Source of the DNA: Mactromeris polynyma
Lineage: Eukaryota; Mollusca; Bivalvia; Venerida; Mactridae
DNA length: 64,000 bases
Reading direction: 5' to 3'
Assembly: GCA_032209605.1 (NCBI GenBank)
Contig: JASFXZ010000014.1
Location: 18,991,231-19,055,230 of the forward strand
Below are positions 13,601-28,600 of this stretch, piece by piece. Below the pieces are notes generated by a model, which saw only the letters and a list, made by a program, of their open reading frames with translations, was not told where the DNA came from and did not search any database. Position 1 is the stretch's first letter. Each line of letters starts with the position of its first letter. A program made the translations under genes and the position numbers.

Positions 13601-16600
13601 ACATCATCAAAATTATCATAAAATTGCCGAGTCCAGTCAGGTATGCAAGACAATTGTTAAAACCAATTTTTTTATTCGATATTTTTGTGATTGGGAAAAA
13701 TGGAGCCTATTTGGCATCAAGATAGGGCCCATATTTGACCCCCATGGGATATCCAGAAAAAGCCCTGCAAACTTGTGTTATATGGGACAATAATTATTGT
13801 TAATGCCAGGATTGTTTGGATTTAAATAAAACGACTTTTTTTAAAAACACAATCAAAATACAAACCATGTAGTTCATGCAATCTGCTTTAGTTGAAATGA
13901 TAATTTCAAACAGAATTCATTCAATGCCCTGGAGCTGGTATGATAAACACAATATCAAAAACAAATCATATAAGAACATTTCAGCAGCTTCAAACTTTAA
14001 GCGCAAGAAAAATACAAACTGAACTGTTTTGTGTACAAATAACTGATCAGCGAGTCGCCATCATACAGGAGTGTTCTTGTATTAAGCAAATTATCAAACA
14101 AAACATAACAAAGACTAATTTTATTCAATAATTAAAATAGCATGCCGAGTCAAATATAAAATTTAACAAACTAACTAAACACCAACAAAGGAAGCGCAAT
14201 GTAGTAACTATGTATTGACTAACATTAAAACTGTCCAACACAAGTTGTATACAACCTTGCTTGTGCTCATTCTAATCAAAATCAAAATACAAATGTACAT
14301 GATGGCAGCATGCAAAATATCAAGTCATTATCTGGTTCAAAATGAATTAAATAAAGAAATGTCAAGGAAAATGCAATAACAAATGTTGCAGATCTATGAG
14401 GTTGCAAATGCTAAATTCTCTCTATTTTGAAATCAATACAAGTATCAACATATGAGCATATTGTATGAAATATCACATTTTCTTTGCCTGGCCGTGTGAT
14501 CACAAAAATCTCACGAGCATAGCCTATTCTTGTACTCTAATTTGAAAATTCACACAAATTATTTACAAATTCCCTTTGCTATTCACAAGAAAATTTCAGA
14601 AAAATCTCATCTAAACACATTTTGCACAGCCATGTTAGTGATAGATTGAGGCACTCTTAATGCCCGAGATTGCTTCATGAGTACGTCTTGAGCACAAATC
14701 AGGTTTTTCAAGTTTGAGAGAATACAGTCAAAACTTGTGTTATTTCTGAGAACACATATCCTGATCATGACCTCTAGAATTATTGTATATAAGTGGAAAA
14801 GTAAGTTGCAATTATGTTTTAATACAAGTCCTGGATCAAACATTGGATTCTACATCAAATGATAAGACGTAATGATTTTTTTCGAACTTGAAATTAAATA
14901 TTTAATATACAAAGATTTGTCAGTTTGATAAATACTTGAGCATAGACACTTTTTCTACATTTCATATATAAGAACACAGCCACAACTTACAATTTTTTTT
15001 AACTTTTTCATTTTACACTGATTGCGCAATAAATCTCACAACTTTACAGTTATCACTCTCAAAGAGGACATCCAGGATATCTAACCAGTATGCACCAAAT
15101 TCAGTGATTGTGAAGTGCCGGGTTCAACCTCACCCTTGACAGAATTTGAACCCATGACCATCGGCTCAGACGCTATACAACGTATCTTACCTTGATAATT
15201 TGTTCTTTTTCCTCCAACTGTTGTTTGTCTGCAGCACTCTGCTTTGTTATGTCACCATGCTGTAACATATAATATATAATTTACACTTTACTTACATGCA
15301 TATAAGGATATACAATCGGACCTCGTTCAATCAAATTCATCTGGTTCGAAAATTCATTTCGAAAAATACATAGTTTCAAAATAGTCCATTCAATTTGATG
15401 TGCCTAAGATACATCGGGACCTGATATCTATTTCGGATGATACCAAGTATTCTGATATAAGGTTGTAGAATAAACGAAGTCCGACCGTAGTTATGTACAG
15501 AAGCAATTAAACAAATACAGAATATTTAAACAGTCATGAAAGTCCTCACTTCTTTATACTTGTGTGACTACTCCTTTATTCTATAGGCTTGGTAAGAGTA
15601 AATTCTGCCACACAATAGTGTACAGATTGAGTGAAAACAAAAATAACCTATATCCTATGAATGTATTTGTAAGTACATAAAGGCCACAGGGGTGTCACTA
15701 ATTCTTGAAGTAGCAGGGAAATCACCAAATGTAGGCATGGATCTGGGGGTAATCCTTAATTATGATCATTCATACAAGAAAAGTGGACAGGTAATGATGT
15801 TTAAGTTGCTGGTTAAATTTACCGACTCCTGGCTCTTTATTGACACCCCTGAGACAAACCTGCAACAATTGACTTTCATGTGACATTTCCTGATGGAAGC
15901 AGTGAAGTAGAACAACTTACCTGTCTGAGAAGAGTAACATGTTCATCTCTTAATTTCTGATACACATCCTTCATCTTCTTAAACTTTTCTTCATTTGCTT
16001 TGCTGTGTTCTAAAAATAAACATAACTATGTAATCACCCACTGAGAAATGTACAGACAACCTTCTATCCGAATACTTGGTATCATCCTAGTAAACATCAG
16101 GTCCCGATGTATCTTCTTAGGCACGTCAAATTGAAACGTGCTATTTAAAACCATGTATTATTCGAAAATTTTTGTACCATTCAAATGAACAAGGTCTGAC
16201 TGTACTTCGTTTTTTACCATTGGGTATTCAATGTAGGGGATTCATTTATAGATTAGATAAATTGTCATGTAATCTAAACAAAATAATTAACTTCTTTGCA
16301 GTCAAGTGTCTTATAAAAAAAACGTGCAATAAAATCTCTTTCCTAGACACAAGCAACTCATATGAGCCATTCAACGACAAAACTTGTATAAGTGACGAAA
16401 ATCTACAATTTCACATTTTAACATTCTCTAACAGTTATATTAATCTAATTTTACTGCATTTCTGCAGAGTCTGTCAATGCCAGTCAAATATGTCCACCAT
16501 AGCTAATTATATTGACAATACAAATAGAAAATTTCTTGCAATCAAAAAAGATTGTTTTTGAAAATAATTAAAAACAATATTTAGTAAACAGTGTATTATT

Positions 16601-19600
16601 TAAAGGCAGAAATAAATAAAGACCAAAATTCAAAGGATTGGTTTTACCAAGTTAATATAAAATCTAAAAAAATCCAATGAGATAGAAAACCTTCTTGCAG
16701 TCCTTTCACAGCAAAGATAAACTTCGTCACAGTAATAGGAGTAAAATCAATTCAATTTTAGAAGGTAATAAACTCGACTGAAGTCAGGTGCAGTGATCAC
16801 AGTAAAGAATACAAAGCCTATAGTAACACTTACTTTCAGCCTCAGTGAGTTTACCAGCAGCGCCTGCATGTATTCTAGCTTTATTAAGCTCTGATTTAAG
16901 ACTTTCATTGTCTTTTAAAGCTTTGTCAGCTGATAAACGCAGTTCTGACAAAATCTTCTCTAGCTTGGAGATTTCAGCTCGTAATGATGTAATCACTCTA
17001 TGGTCCTAGGTAGAAAATGGAGAAAATAGAAATATTGATGCATAAACATTTCAATTTATCAGGCCTCCTAATTTGCCTCAATTAAAATAAAGGTTTTTAT
17101 AAAGGTTGCAATTTAGCAAAATAAAGTTTTTTTGGGCGAATTCCATAAAAATAAATAGCACATAAAGGCTTATTTTGACCATCTAATTTGATGGACTGAT
17201 GCAGCCGAGATGAGCTGTGCCTACAATCACTTAGATGATGGTATCCTGCCTGGGCAATCGGAGACTGTCTTCCAAAATCTCAAAATGATACATGCAAGCA
17301 GTATTACAAGGCTGCAGTATTCACAAGCGATCAGAACAATATGTTTGTAAAATTAATTGCCGCCTATTTGCTCCCAAAAGATGCAGCAAACTGAGTGAAA
17401 AATATAAAGGTTTGGAGAGTGATTAACATATTTTATAGGCTTTCCAAACAAAATCAGGTTTTAAAGAATAACAAAGTTTTTTAAGGGATTTAAAGTTTTA
17501 ACTAGGAGGCCTGATTTATGAATAATCAGACAACACAGAAATGGTGCTCACTTACTTTTTTTTTCTTACTTTTTTCTATGGGCCGAAATGCTAATTTGGA
17601 CAAATGGGCATTTTAAAATTACCATATTCATATAAGATGATTATTTATAGATTTATATTTATATTCACAAGTAAAGGTAGAGCAAGTGAATAGTGATGCA
17701 TATTCTTACTATATAACCAGGACAAAGAATTCATCATACCTCAGTTTTAACTCGCTCTAATTCTGCTTTCAATTGTTGGATTTCCCTGGTTAATCTCTCT
17801 ATCATTAAATCTCTGTAAAATAAATGGGATAATATGACTATTTTGTTTTATTGCGTTAACAACATTATTCAATGTTTTTTCAGTAATACATGTATACAGT
17901 GTCAAGTTGACCCAACCAGTTTTCCTGGAATTAATTATCAACCAACTTCTCCATATCCATCAGAGATAGAGGACAAATGACCATGGCATTTTGCCACAGA
18001 AAGACTGACCTGTCCCGACCAGGAAACAAACCCGGATCTCCGGTTGACAGCCCAGAGGTCTACCAACTGAGCAAACCAGGAAGGAAATGGGATAATAAAG
18101 TATATAATATTTACTACATAAAAATTTGCTATGGTCCACATTTCTATATGCATGTCTTTTTTTATCCCATTTTTGTTTATGCCTTACAAGAGTGTTTGGT
18201 GGATCCATTTATTATTAAATGGAGTTTACCAAAAGATCAGCATCAGCAAGTAACATCAATTCACGTTTATTTCAATTAGGTCAGCAACAAGAATTAGATA
18301 CATACTTGAACAATGACAGTAAAATTGCTGATGCATACAATATGGCCATTTATAGTTTAATAATATGATAGCATTAACAAATTATAACCAAACCTAGCAA
18401 GATACACACCTTTCATCAATTTCTGGTGGTCCACCATTAAAATTAAAACTTTCTTGTTGATTTCCAAATGTGGCATCAAATCTGTCTTCCTGAAATACAC
18501 AATGTTACATAAAATAAAGACTGATGAGAGTTGTTAAATAATGGTGGCCTCTCCTAGACAGACTCCCTTTTGATTGCTAGTTACAGATCAAATATACACA
18601 GTAAAAACGTCTTGGTCCACTAAAGCCACCTGTGTCATAATAATTGCGGCTATAGGACATGTAGTATTGTTAATTGATCAGTTTTGGTTATAATGTCAGC
18701 TTCCTGATCCCAGTCGCTGGTTCGAATCCCCCAGGATAGGTTAAACTTAAAAATTCCTAAATTAGGTGCAAATATTAGTTAGTAATACAGGAAGCAGTCA
18801 TTGCGAGTGATGATTATAAGTGGTAAATTTGTTTCATATTTGATGTAAAATAGAAACTTCAAACTAAGATTTAATAATGATACAAATTTACAAATCTCCA
18901 CTTACAGCTGGTTCGGATGTATCAACAAGATGACCTATAACCACTTCCGGTTCCGGTGTTATAGAATCACGTTCTGGCTCTGGTTCCGGTTCGCTTGGCA
19001 CCACCGCTACTGGCTTCACATGTTTATTGAACTCTGACTGTATCAGGAAGTTTGGTGGTTCCTAGCGTAGAAAATATTGTAACATTATAATAATGGTTTT
19101 GTCCAAAAGAGATTTAATTGTTCCACATGCAAAAAACAATGCATCCCCACACAGATTCCCAAGAAAACAAATGCCTACAGAACATCAGGCACTGAGGTGG
19201 TTCAAGGGTAAACATGTATGGGAATATGTTAGATAAATAATAGAAAAATATAATTAGATTAAAGATGTTGTTATACAAAAAATGTATCCAACATTAAAAG
19301 TGATACCCTACACAGAATTTCACTGAGTTCAATTCTAGCAACATCAAAAACATAGCCAACATATTTTCAGATATACATGAAATGTTTCACCTTTAAACAA
19401 ATAAAGAAAACTTAATCTAACAAGCAGACACACATCTATATTACTGATTTAGTTAAACTGTAATAGTAATCATGCTTCGCTTCTGGTACAACCAAGTGCA
19501 GCTGTTATTTACTAGGATGGAATAACATACCTGAGGTAAAACTGGAACTTGGACTAGATTTTTGAAATACTGCAAATTACAACTCTGGAAATAAAATTCT

Positions 19601-22600
19601 TTTAACCTGAAATAAAATATGCAACCAAGATAAATAAAATTAAAAAAAAAATTGACCAGCTTTAATTTTAATAATAAATTCACATATATTCATTTCAGCA
19701 CACAGGCCAAATGGTTCAGTGGAAGTGTTTGCCTTCTGGGTGCCAAAGTTGCGGGTTTGATACCTGACAGAGACATATCAGTCATTAAAATAAGGTACAG
19801 GTAGTTCCCTTGCCTATGTTAAACATCATAAGGATAGTACTAGAACTGTTTGGTCAGGTTAATACATGATAATTCGTTGCTGTCAGGGTGAGGCAGCACT
19901 AACTGGCACTATGTCCACTACAAGCAGACATCATTTCCATATGACTAAACAATGGCTGGTGGACATGGAATCCAACACATTGCACTATTTAATTATTAAA
20001 CAGAGAATCTGGTAAGACAATTGAAAGGTAATTTCATCAGTGAATTAAAATCACATGACAAATATTTACAAAGCAAGTGTAAATTGATGTAAGGATTAGT
20101 GAAATGTGATACATACTTTTTATATTGATCTAGAAATCGATCACGATGTCCTGACAATGTATCAGGGGGTAGACCTGAAAGTAAATAAATTACATGATAT
20201 GTAGACAGTGTCTATCATGTATAGCAGTAGGCAGTTAATATGCTAAACATAAAATGAGCGCCGCTGTACGATTTCCAACCTCTTCTTTAAGTGACGTTTT
20301 TTCCAGCAAACGTCACATTTGACGTCACTATGTACTGACACTAAGAAATATTTGCCCCATATGGCACTATGAAAACGAATTGACTATATGAAGTTAATAT
20401 TGTTTCCTGCTTGTTGCGTTTTCTTGAAATGACGTCACTTACAGAAGAGGCTGTAAATCCCAAAGCAGCGCTCATATTATAATAAAGCCAAAACACAGAA
20501 TCTAAAAAGTGAATTTTTTTTTTTTCAAAATTGAAGTAGAGAACATAACATCTTCTACTTTCTGGTATATTCCCCTATGTTCAGACAGGTAAACAACATA
20601 TAACTGACAACCAACATACAGAACAATATTAGTGAAGTTCCTAATCAAGTCTCCAAATTACATTTTTTTATTGCAAATAGAATCTGACAAGATGGACAAA
20701 CGATAAACATAAATATAAAACTGACAGATAAAGATTCTTGACAATACATTTAGATTTTTCACATTTATACAAAAAAATATCAGTAATTATGAAACACAAA
20801 ACAGAAACATGTAACATTTATAACTATGAAACAACACTAACATGATAATAACATGTCAGCTAGTGAACAGATGTGACATTTAGATGTAACAGGTGTGTGA
20901 TTAAGAACAAATAAATGAATGAGAATAATTATGAAACAAATAATAAGTGATTATATTTATTATAGTGAATCACCGAAGTCTTGATGCAATTTATCATTAA
21001 ACTACCAGTCATAATGTTTGTCCTTTAAATCTGTTGCAGTGATTTGAGCCAGAAAAAACAACACACACATATTTTATAAATACTAGTAACTATCACAGCG
21101 CAAAACAAACATTTTACTACTATCTTCATGTCAGTGGCTAGCCATCCGGGAAACTGTAGGTAGATGCTTATACCTCACATCATAGTCATGAAATGCTTAA
21201 ACAGCTTTTATTGCATGTTGGACAAAATAATCAAAGAGTAGATGGAACAAAAAGTTCCTAAGCCCAAGCAAATATTCTAGCTTCAACTCAGTCATCATCT
21301 AGAGGTTATAATGTCTTACAAATTGGCTGGCAGTTCACACATGCTGACTGTAGTAAAAAATTACCCCCCCCCACAAGATCCATAGAGACGTATAGTATAA
21401 ATATCTATATCAGCAATTCAATAAGAAACCATTTTTTTATAAATTCCCTCGTCTTTAAAAATGTCCAAAACTATGTAATAAATAAACACCAGGACATGAC
21501 TCTTCCACTAATTAGGTGAATTGATCCCCAAGTTATGACCAAGTCTCGTGGAGCAAAACTTAAAACTATATAAATCCACCACCATGGGTCAATTAGTACA
21601 TTATACAATACCTGGATAGGCTGCATGAAACAGACAGTGTGTGATATATACAAATTCTCATATAACCTTATTATGATATGGTTTCCATTTAATAAACTAT
21701 GTTATGGTAGCAGACCTACCACAGAACTGAACCACTGGTAACACTATATACAGGACAGGTGACATATTGACTGTATGTATACACTACAGGAGAGTGTCAC
21801 TAGTTCTCTCCCTTTATCTCTTCTAGAGATGACTCATACACATTTTGTACATGTACATTTCCTATAGAAGGGATATAAAGGGAGAGAACTATATTAGGGA
21901 TACAGGAATATAACTCATGTTAAAGGGAGAGAACTCATGACACTCTCCAATGGAATAAATGTACACACCAAATATATCACATGATATAACATGTTCCATA
22001 CATCCAAATATCAAATCCTTTAAGGCATCCAAATAAATTTGATCATAAATAGTAATCATTGTTCTCATGGAATTCGCAGTAAACAAGCCAACTATGTCAG
22101 GATTTGGAAATGAACTATTGCTTGTAACAATATGATATCTAAATAACAATTTGGACAAAGTGTTGCAACAGGGGACGGTATCTATGTCTGGTCTGGAGTA
22201 AGGAACTTAAGCCTGATGAATCCTAGGTAGGGTGTGGGTACCTTCTTCAGCGAGACTTTGAAGCAGCACGGGCACTGACAACATGGGTATTATCTGAGGG
22301 CATCCTAGCCTCTGAGTGCACTCATTGTGGCCTGAGTACGATTATTAGTAAAGTAAGTCCCCATTCTCATATCGAATGACAATTCTTGCGATTTAACAAA
22401 ACTAACAGGGTATAGACCTAGGAAACTAGGGAGACATGGAGGCCTAGGGAGAAAAAGGGTCTTCTCACCTGAATACCATGGGTTTGAATCCTGCAACGGT
22501 CAATATTCTTTGATAGTGTTCACAATCATTTAATAATGTACTAGTACTGGTGATCAATGATGGGAATTATAAGGAGATGAAGTTAAGAAATTATTTTTTA

Positions 22601-25600
22601 AATTCAGAATGAGAGTTCTACTGAAAATAGTATGCAATGTTAACAGTCTATAAACTACATCTTACAAATAAACCAGGTCTATCTCAAACAGGAAAACATT
22701 ACATATATCATGCTGAAACAAACACTCAACATATATACACACAATACATGTAGTTATAACAAACTTAATAGTTTACAGCTAAATGTTTCTATGGTGCATA
22801 TAAATCAAGCTTAATGCCCCCTGAAATAGGTCTGATTCATGCAATTGACCAATATTAACCACAAATTTCATTTATGGCTATAAATTCTGAAAGTTAGACA
22901 ATGGAACCTCACTTCCAGTACAATTATACCCGAAAATAATTATGGAACGACAAATCTACCAATTTGCTCAAACTTTAAAGAATGTCACAGGAAAGAGAAA
23001 TAAAGACCTAGCCTGGTGATCCATGTTAATACACACCTCGAGAATTTACTGAGAGAACTCAGAATATGACAAAGACTGGAAATAGCATGCTCCATCTTGC
23101 AGAGGGACATCTAAACAAGTCTATTAGATTCTTTATCTATATGCAGATAAACTAATCACACCTTTTATCTCTGCCACTTGAATACAACATTACATTTGAT
23201 AAGAGCTTAAGAGCGATTATAATAATAATTTAATTCTGCATACACTGATACATATACACCATTCAGACTGCATGTAGATACATGTAAGATACTTACTAGA
23301 ATGTAATTTGAATAAAGATTTCACAATATAATCATATAGTTGACAGGAATCCTGGATACAAAGGATTAACGGCGCCAGACGACACTGACCGGAATTTGTC
23401 ATGGAGTTCGCACGAGCTCGGTCTAACGAACCAAACACTGAAATAAATCATATAAGAAGATAATCACTGACCGACGATACAGTAAACCATCACATAAAGA
23501 CCACCTTAGTAATTAGACCACCTTAAAATTAAGAACACAATTTGCAAGTCAATTTTCACTGTTTTACTCTTCATCCAACTTCAATATTAAGACCACCTCA
23601 ATAAGAAGACCAGTTTTCAAGGGTTCCAAGGGTGGTTTTATTATTGAGGTTTTACTGTATATCTATACAAGGTTTCCTTGATTCTATCCCCTTTATGTCC
23701 CTGTAAAGCTGTGCTGCGTGTCAGACGGAAATGAGGTCAAAAATCATTACAGTTGATTCACTCTCTTTGATAGACAAACCAATGGATATAAATTCTTTTT
23801 TGCTTTTTTAAACTGACACATGTACATAATGTCTTAGATTAAATGTTCTGGGGACAGGATATATGTTAAACACAAGCTCTGCATTAATTTTTGCAGAGCA
23901 CTAGCCCATTCCGGTGTGTGAATTGAAAAAAAACACTGGCCCAAAATCATTCTTGCAAGTCTTATCTTACATATATCACTAATCTGTACAAATCATTATG
24001 GCAAATTAATGAGTCTAAATGCTTCATGGATTTTGTTTTTCTTCTAAAACAGAATATTTACTACAATTAAGCTTTTGTCTGTTTGGGCTAGCACCTAGAA
24101 TTTCTTACTAGTCCAACATCAATGTTACAAGCCCTGGGCTTGGGTTAGTGGAATACTCGGAATACTGTAAAAAGATACGGTAACTGCAAATACATGTATA
24201 CCTTGTACACTTTGTACTTATAAGCCTGTGACAGGTTATCAGTTACAATGATTGTGTTAAATCCTACATGTAATCAATTATATTCAAATTAATATATGAG
24301 CGCCACTGTTTGATTTCCAACCTCTTCTTTAAGTGACATCACCATGTACTGACAGTAAGCAATATTTGCCCAAAATGGCAATATGAAAACGAAATGACGT
24401 CACTTACAGAAGAGGATGTAAATCCCATAGCAGCGCTCATATAATAACAATGAAAAACTAGACAAAAAGCATTAACAAACGTCTTCCCTACTTCTGAGTC
24501 TATCTGACCTTTGACCTCACATTGTGAACATGACCATATTAAATAGACATAGCCAAATGTTCGATTCAGCTCACCCTTTCATTATGAGATACACTTGAGC
24601 CACGATTTTTGAAAATCCTTCCTGGTGGGGGGGGGGTACAAAGACACCAGCAGACACAATTTGTGATGGACGGACGGACATACGTATGAAACATACATTG
24701 ACTTCACAACTTTTTTTTTGGAAACAATATTAGAACTAACACATAGATACCTTGATATTGTAATGCAAGAACTTCATCCATATAGTCCAACATATCTACA
24801 CTTATCTCAAAACTGGAATATATAAAGACATGTATATTTTAATACAACCAAAGCTGGTCAAATATCATTTTTCATGACATAATCTTGATAATCACATATA
24901 TAGCAAGATTTGTAGAACATCATTGAGGACGGTATAAAAAAGGGTAAATCTAAGTGCACCTTCACACAAGTGTGGGGACACAAAAAACTTTTCATTAAGA
25001 AAAGACACATTTAATGAAAAGCTAACATACTACTACAGATTATATAAATATAATTTCCATATGTATGCTGGAGACTGTAACAACATAATCAATATAATAT
25101 CATCAATATTTCAAGCAGCGTGTCTGATGTTTTATTACGTGTCTATGACTGCGAACTTTCTCTCAGTGATGGTAACTTTATACTTACTAGCTATTTACAT
25201 CTGATCCACAGATTCTTGCAAATAAATCATCCGTCATCAACAAGTTACCAGGAATATTTGGATACTGAAAAAAAAAGAATTAGTAAATGAATACAGCTCA
25301 AAATTTGATTAAACCAATTACAGTACAACCTCACTTAAAGACCACCTCAATAATAAGACAAACTCAAAATAAAGAACACAATTTCAAGTCCATATTTATT
25401 TTTTTGCTCCATATTCAACCTCAATATTAAGACACCTCAATATTAAGACCAGTTTTTATAAGTCCGAAGGGTGGTCTTATTATTGAGGTTTTACTATAAT
25501 GAGATTTCAACTTACTACGTTGTTAACAGTATTAAGTCTGGTACAATAACCATCATATTGTCTCCATAATAAGAGCTTAATGTCTTTAAAGACAATTAAT

Positions 25601-28600
25601 CTACAATAACATTGAAACTTTGACAGAAAGTTGAGGAGTGAAAGTGAAACTAGATAATCGGCATGTGAATAAAGAAATATAGACTTTAGGTAAACTTTCA
25701 CTATCCAAAGTATTGTTCTGGATATGAAGTTCATTATGAGCAAATAGGAAAGACATAAAATGTTACCTTTTTATGAAAGGCTAATTTCTGGTTGAGTAGT
25801 ACAGTATAGGCAGCAATCAGCCTACCATAACCATCACGCAAGTGTCCCTGTGATATAGATACAAACATCAGTACATGCAATACCATATACAGACAAAGTC
25901 ACGACCAAGTTGATGATATAATATATACCGTATAGGCACACTCTGCAACCTCTGATGTAATATAAGTTTAGAAACAACTAATAAAAACTCTGGTAAAAGA
26001 CATAAAAGTTGTTCTATGTTAGGTTTTCTGTTCCATATGTGGCACAATTTAAATTGAACCCATTCTCAGACCTTTAATTTCCCACACAATATTGATATTA
26101 GTGTGTATCGAACATTTATCAACAGAAAAGATATTGATTTATTGCTATAGATGGTATCAATGACAGTCCTACTTAGAACTCACAAACTAAGTTGAAACCA
26201 AAGTCTTCATCTTAAAAATTTTCTTTTCTTGTAACAACAAACTTTGGATGTGACTTTGTTAAAGACCACTCATGAATCAATTTAATTACGACAATAATGG
26301 CAAGAATAAACAACAAATTGGATATGTAAGTAAATATGACATCAATGTTTACCCATAATTTTCCTAGTTCTTCAAGAAATGTTCTGTATTTCTGTGAATC
26401 AATGAAAACATTGTCATGCCCTTCTCTCAGTAACTTATGTAAAACATGACAGAACTTCCAGCACAGTATCGGGTGTGCCTGTAACTGCATCTGTTTTGTT
26501 GTGACGTGCCAGAACAGACCACCGCCATGATCTGTGAATGTACCAAGTATCGTATCTGTGACATGGTTAAGGATTCTAAGAATCTTGCCGAAGAACAGGC
26601 TACTGTTAGTACTGGTTGGAAACCAAGCTAAGCTAGTTTCCGAGAGTTGGTAGCCAATTTGATAAGTACAGTAAAACTTCAGTAATAAAACCATCCTTGG
26701 GACCCTTGAAAACTCATCTTAATATTGGTATTGAGGTTGAATAAAGAGCAGAACAGTGAAAATGGACTTGAACATTGTGTTATGAATTTTGTGTTGGTCT
26801 TATTATTGAGGTGGTCTTTATGTGAGTTTTTACTGTAAGTAATTTGATAAATGTATGCAATTTTATTATATACATGTAATTGGCTATTATGAGACAATTT
26901 TTGGCAAATTTTAGTTGCTAGATTGACGGTTTAATAGCCAAGGGCTATTTGGCTTACCCAGTGTAAGTCTAGCCTAATGACAAGTTTGTTAAAGTTATAT
27001 GTCAACTGACTGCAATACATAACTGAAATACTGATAAAACCACCTTACATATCAACACAACATAACAAATACGTATGAAAACAAATACTGTATACTATAG
27101 AATTGCAGTCACTACAAACTGTATTGAATTTCTTTCATTCAAACCAGAACAATGGTATTACAAAATGCCAGATTTGGTTAAAATAATGTATACATACATT
27201 AGCACATGCATAATGCACATGTAATACATATACATTGAAGGCCCTTTTTTATGGCAAATGTGGGGCCGATATTATTTGGCCCCATTCCCCAAAGAAAAAA
27301 GTGTATATGTTTCTCCTACTTGGAAAGAAAATTCCCCTTCAGTAAAATTATTTAAAAGTTATAAATCTTATAAATACCAAAATTTTATGATTCATAATGC
27401 AAATTTACCCTATCAAAAGGACCTGATATACTTCCCCAAAAACTGAAAAAAATGGCTGCATTGTGACTGCATACATCTAATAAGTACAATGTATACCATA
27501 TTAATGCATACATGTAATTAATTCTGCATTCATGGTAATTGGTACACTCATAACATAATTGGGCACTTGTGAGGTCAAGCATTTCAATCTACATTAACTA
27601 AAGTTTTACATTACTCATGAGTGAATGTTCTTACATGTACTCACTGCTACTTCAAGTAAGTGTAGTAACACAATCACAGGCCGTTATTATCTTTGTTTTA
27701 TTTGTTTTCTAAGCAAATCAATCCTAAAGCATACATAATTATGAGTTAATGAAAAACAGTGCTGTAAGTAATATTGATAATGTACTGTTCAGCTATAAAC
27801 ACTCAGTCTGTCTCCATGACAGAAGCATGATACATACATGATAACTGAACAGTTTATGTTATATCTGATACATGTAATTGTCATCCAGCAAGCTAAGACA
27901 TTGCGATCATTTCAAGCATTTAATTAAATATGGATCAATATATACCCTATGTAACTCCACAGTGAAGACAAGTATTTCTGCTTTGCATGTTGAACATTAA
28001 TCATTCAGATACAGATTACAGCTATTACGAACGAGAAGTTATGGGTTTGAATTCTGTGATAGACGAATCAGTTTTCACAATACCTCAACTAAACACCCTG
28101 AATGCTGGTTAGAATACTAGAATGCAGGGATATAAGTTGTAAAATCTTGTTCCTTAATAGAAATAGATGTGAAATATAAGTACTATATCGGGGTTCCATT
28201 CGACCCTTGAGTCGACCATGTGACCCCTTGAATTTCCAAAAGCCACATTTTGACCCTCAGGAGTCTGACTGAAGGGTCAATTTTTCTCTAAATTATATCT
28301 AATTTTACTATAAAATGGTAAAATCCGGTCAAGAATTATCATAATGACCCTTGAGATTCAGCACCTAGTGGAATCCCTGCTTTGTAGTATTAAAAGAGAG
28401 AGAATACGTAACTACAGGGAAAGCCACATACATATTAAGACAATGCCTCCCCACGCAGATCTCCGGAAAAAAAAACAATCCACAAAACATAAGGTACTAA
28501 AGGAGGTCATTAACATGTGAAACATTAACCACACATTCATTGTTCAAAGGCTATCTATAAGCTAAGCCATTATGCTTCTGGTCAATGTCTTTAAATGTCC

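Noticed and set aside
13437..13793. 118-codon plus-strand frame
   Set aside because: Antisense to Hip1 intron sequence with biased, low-complexity content and no homology signal I can recognise.
16172..16561. 129-codon plus-strand frame in a Hip1 intron
   Set aside because: It begins inside a MITE remnant, has intron-like composition and shows no family features.
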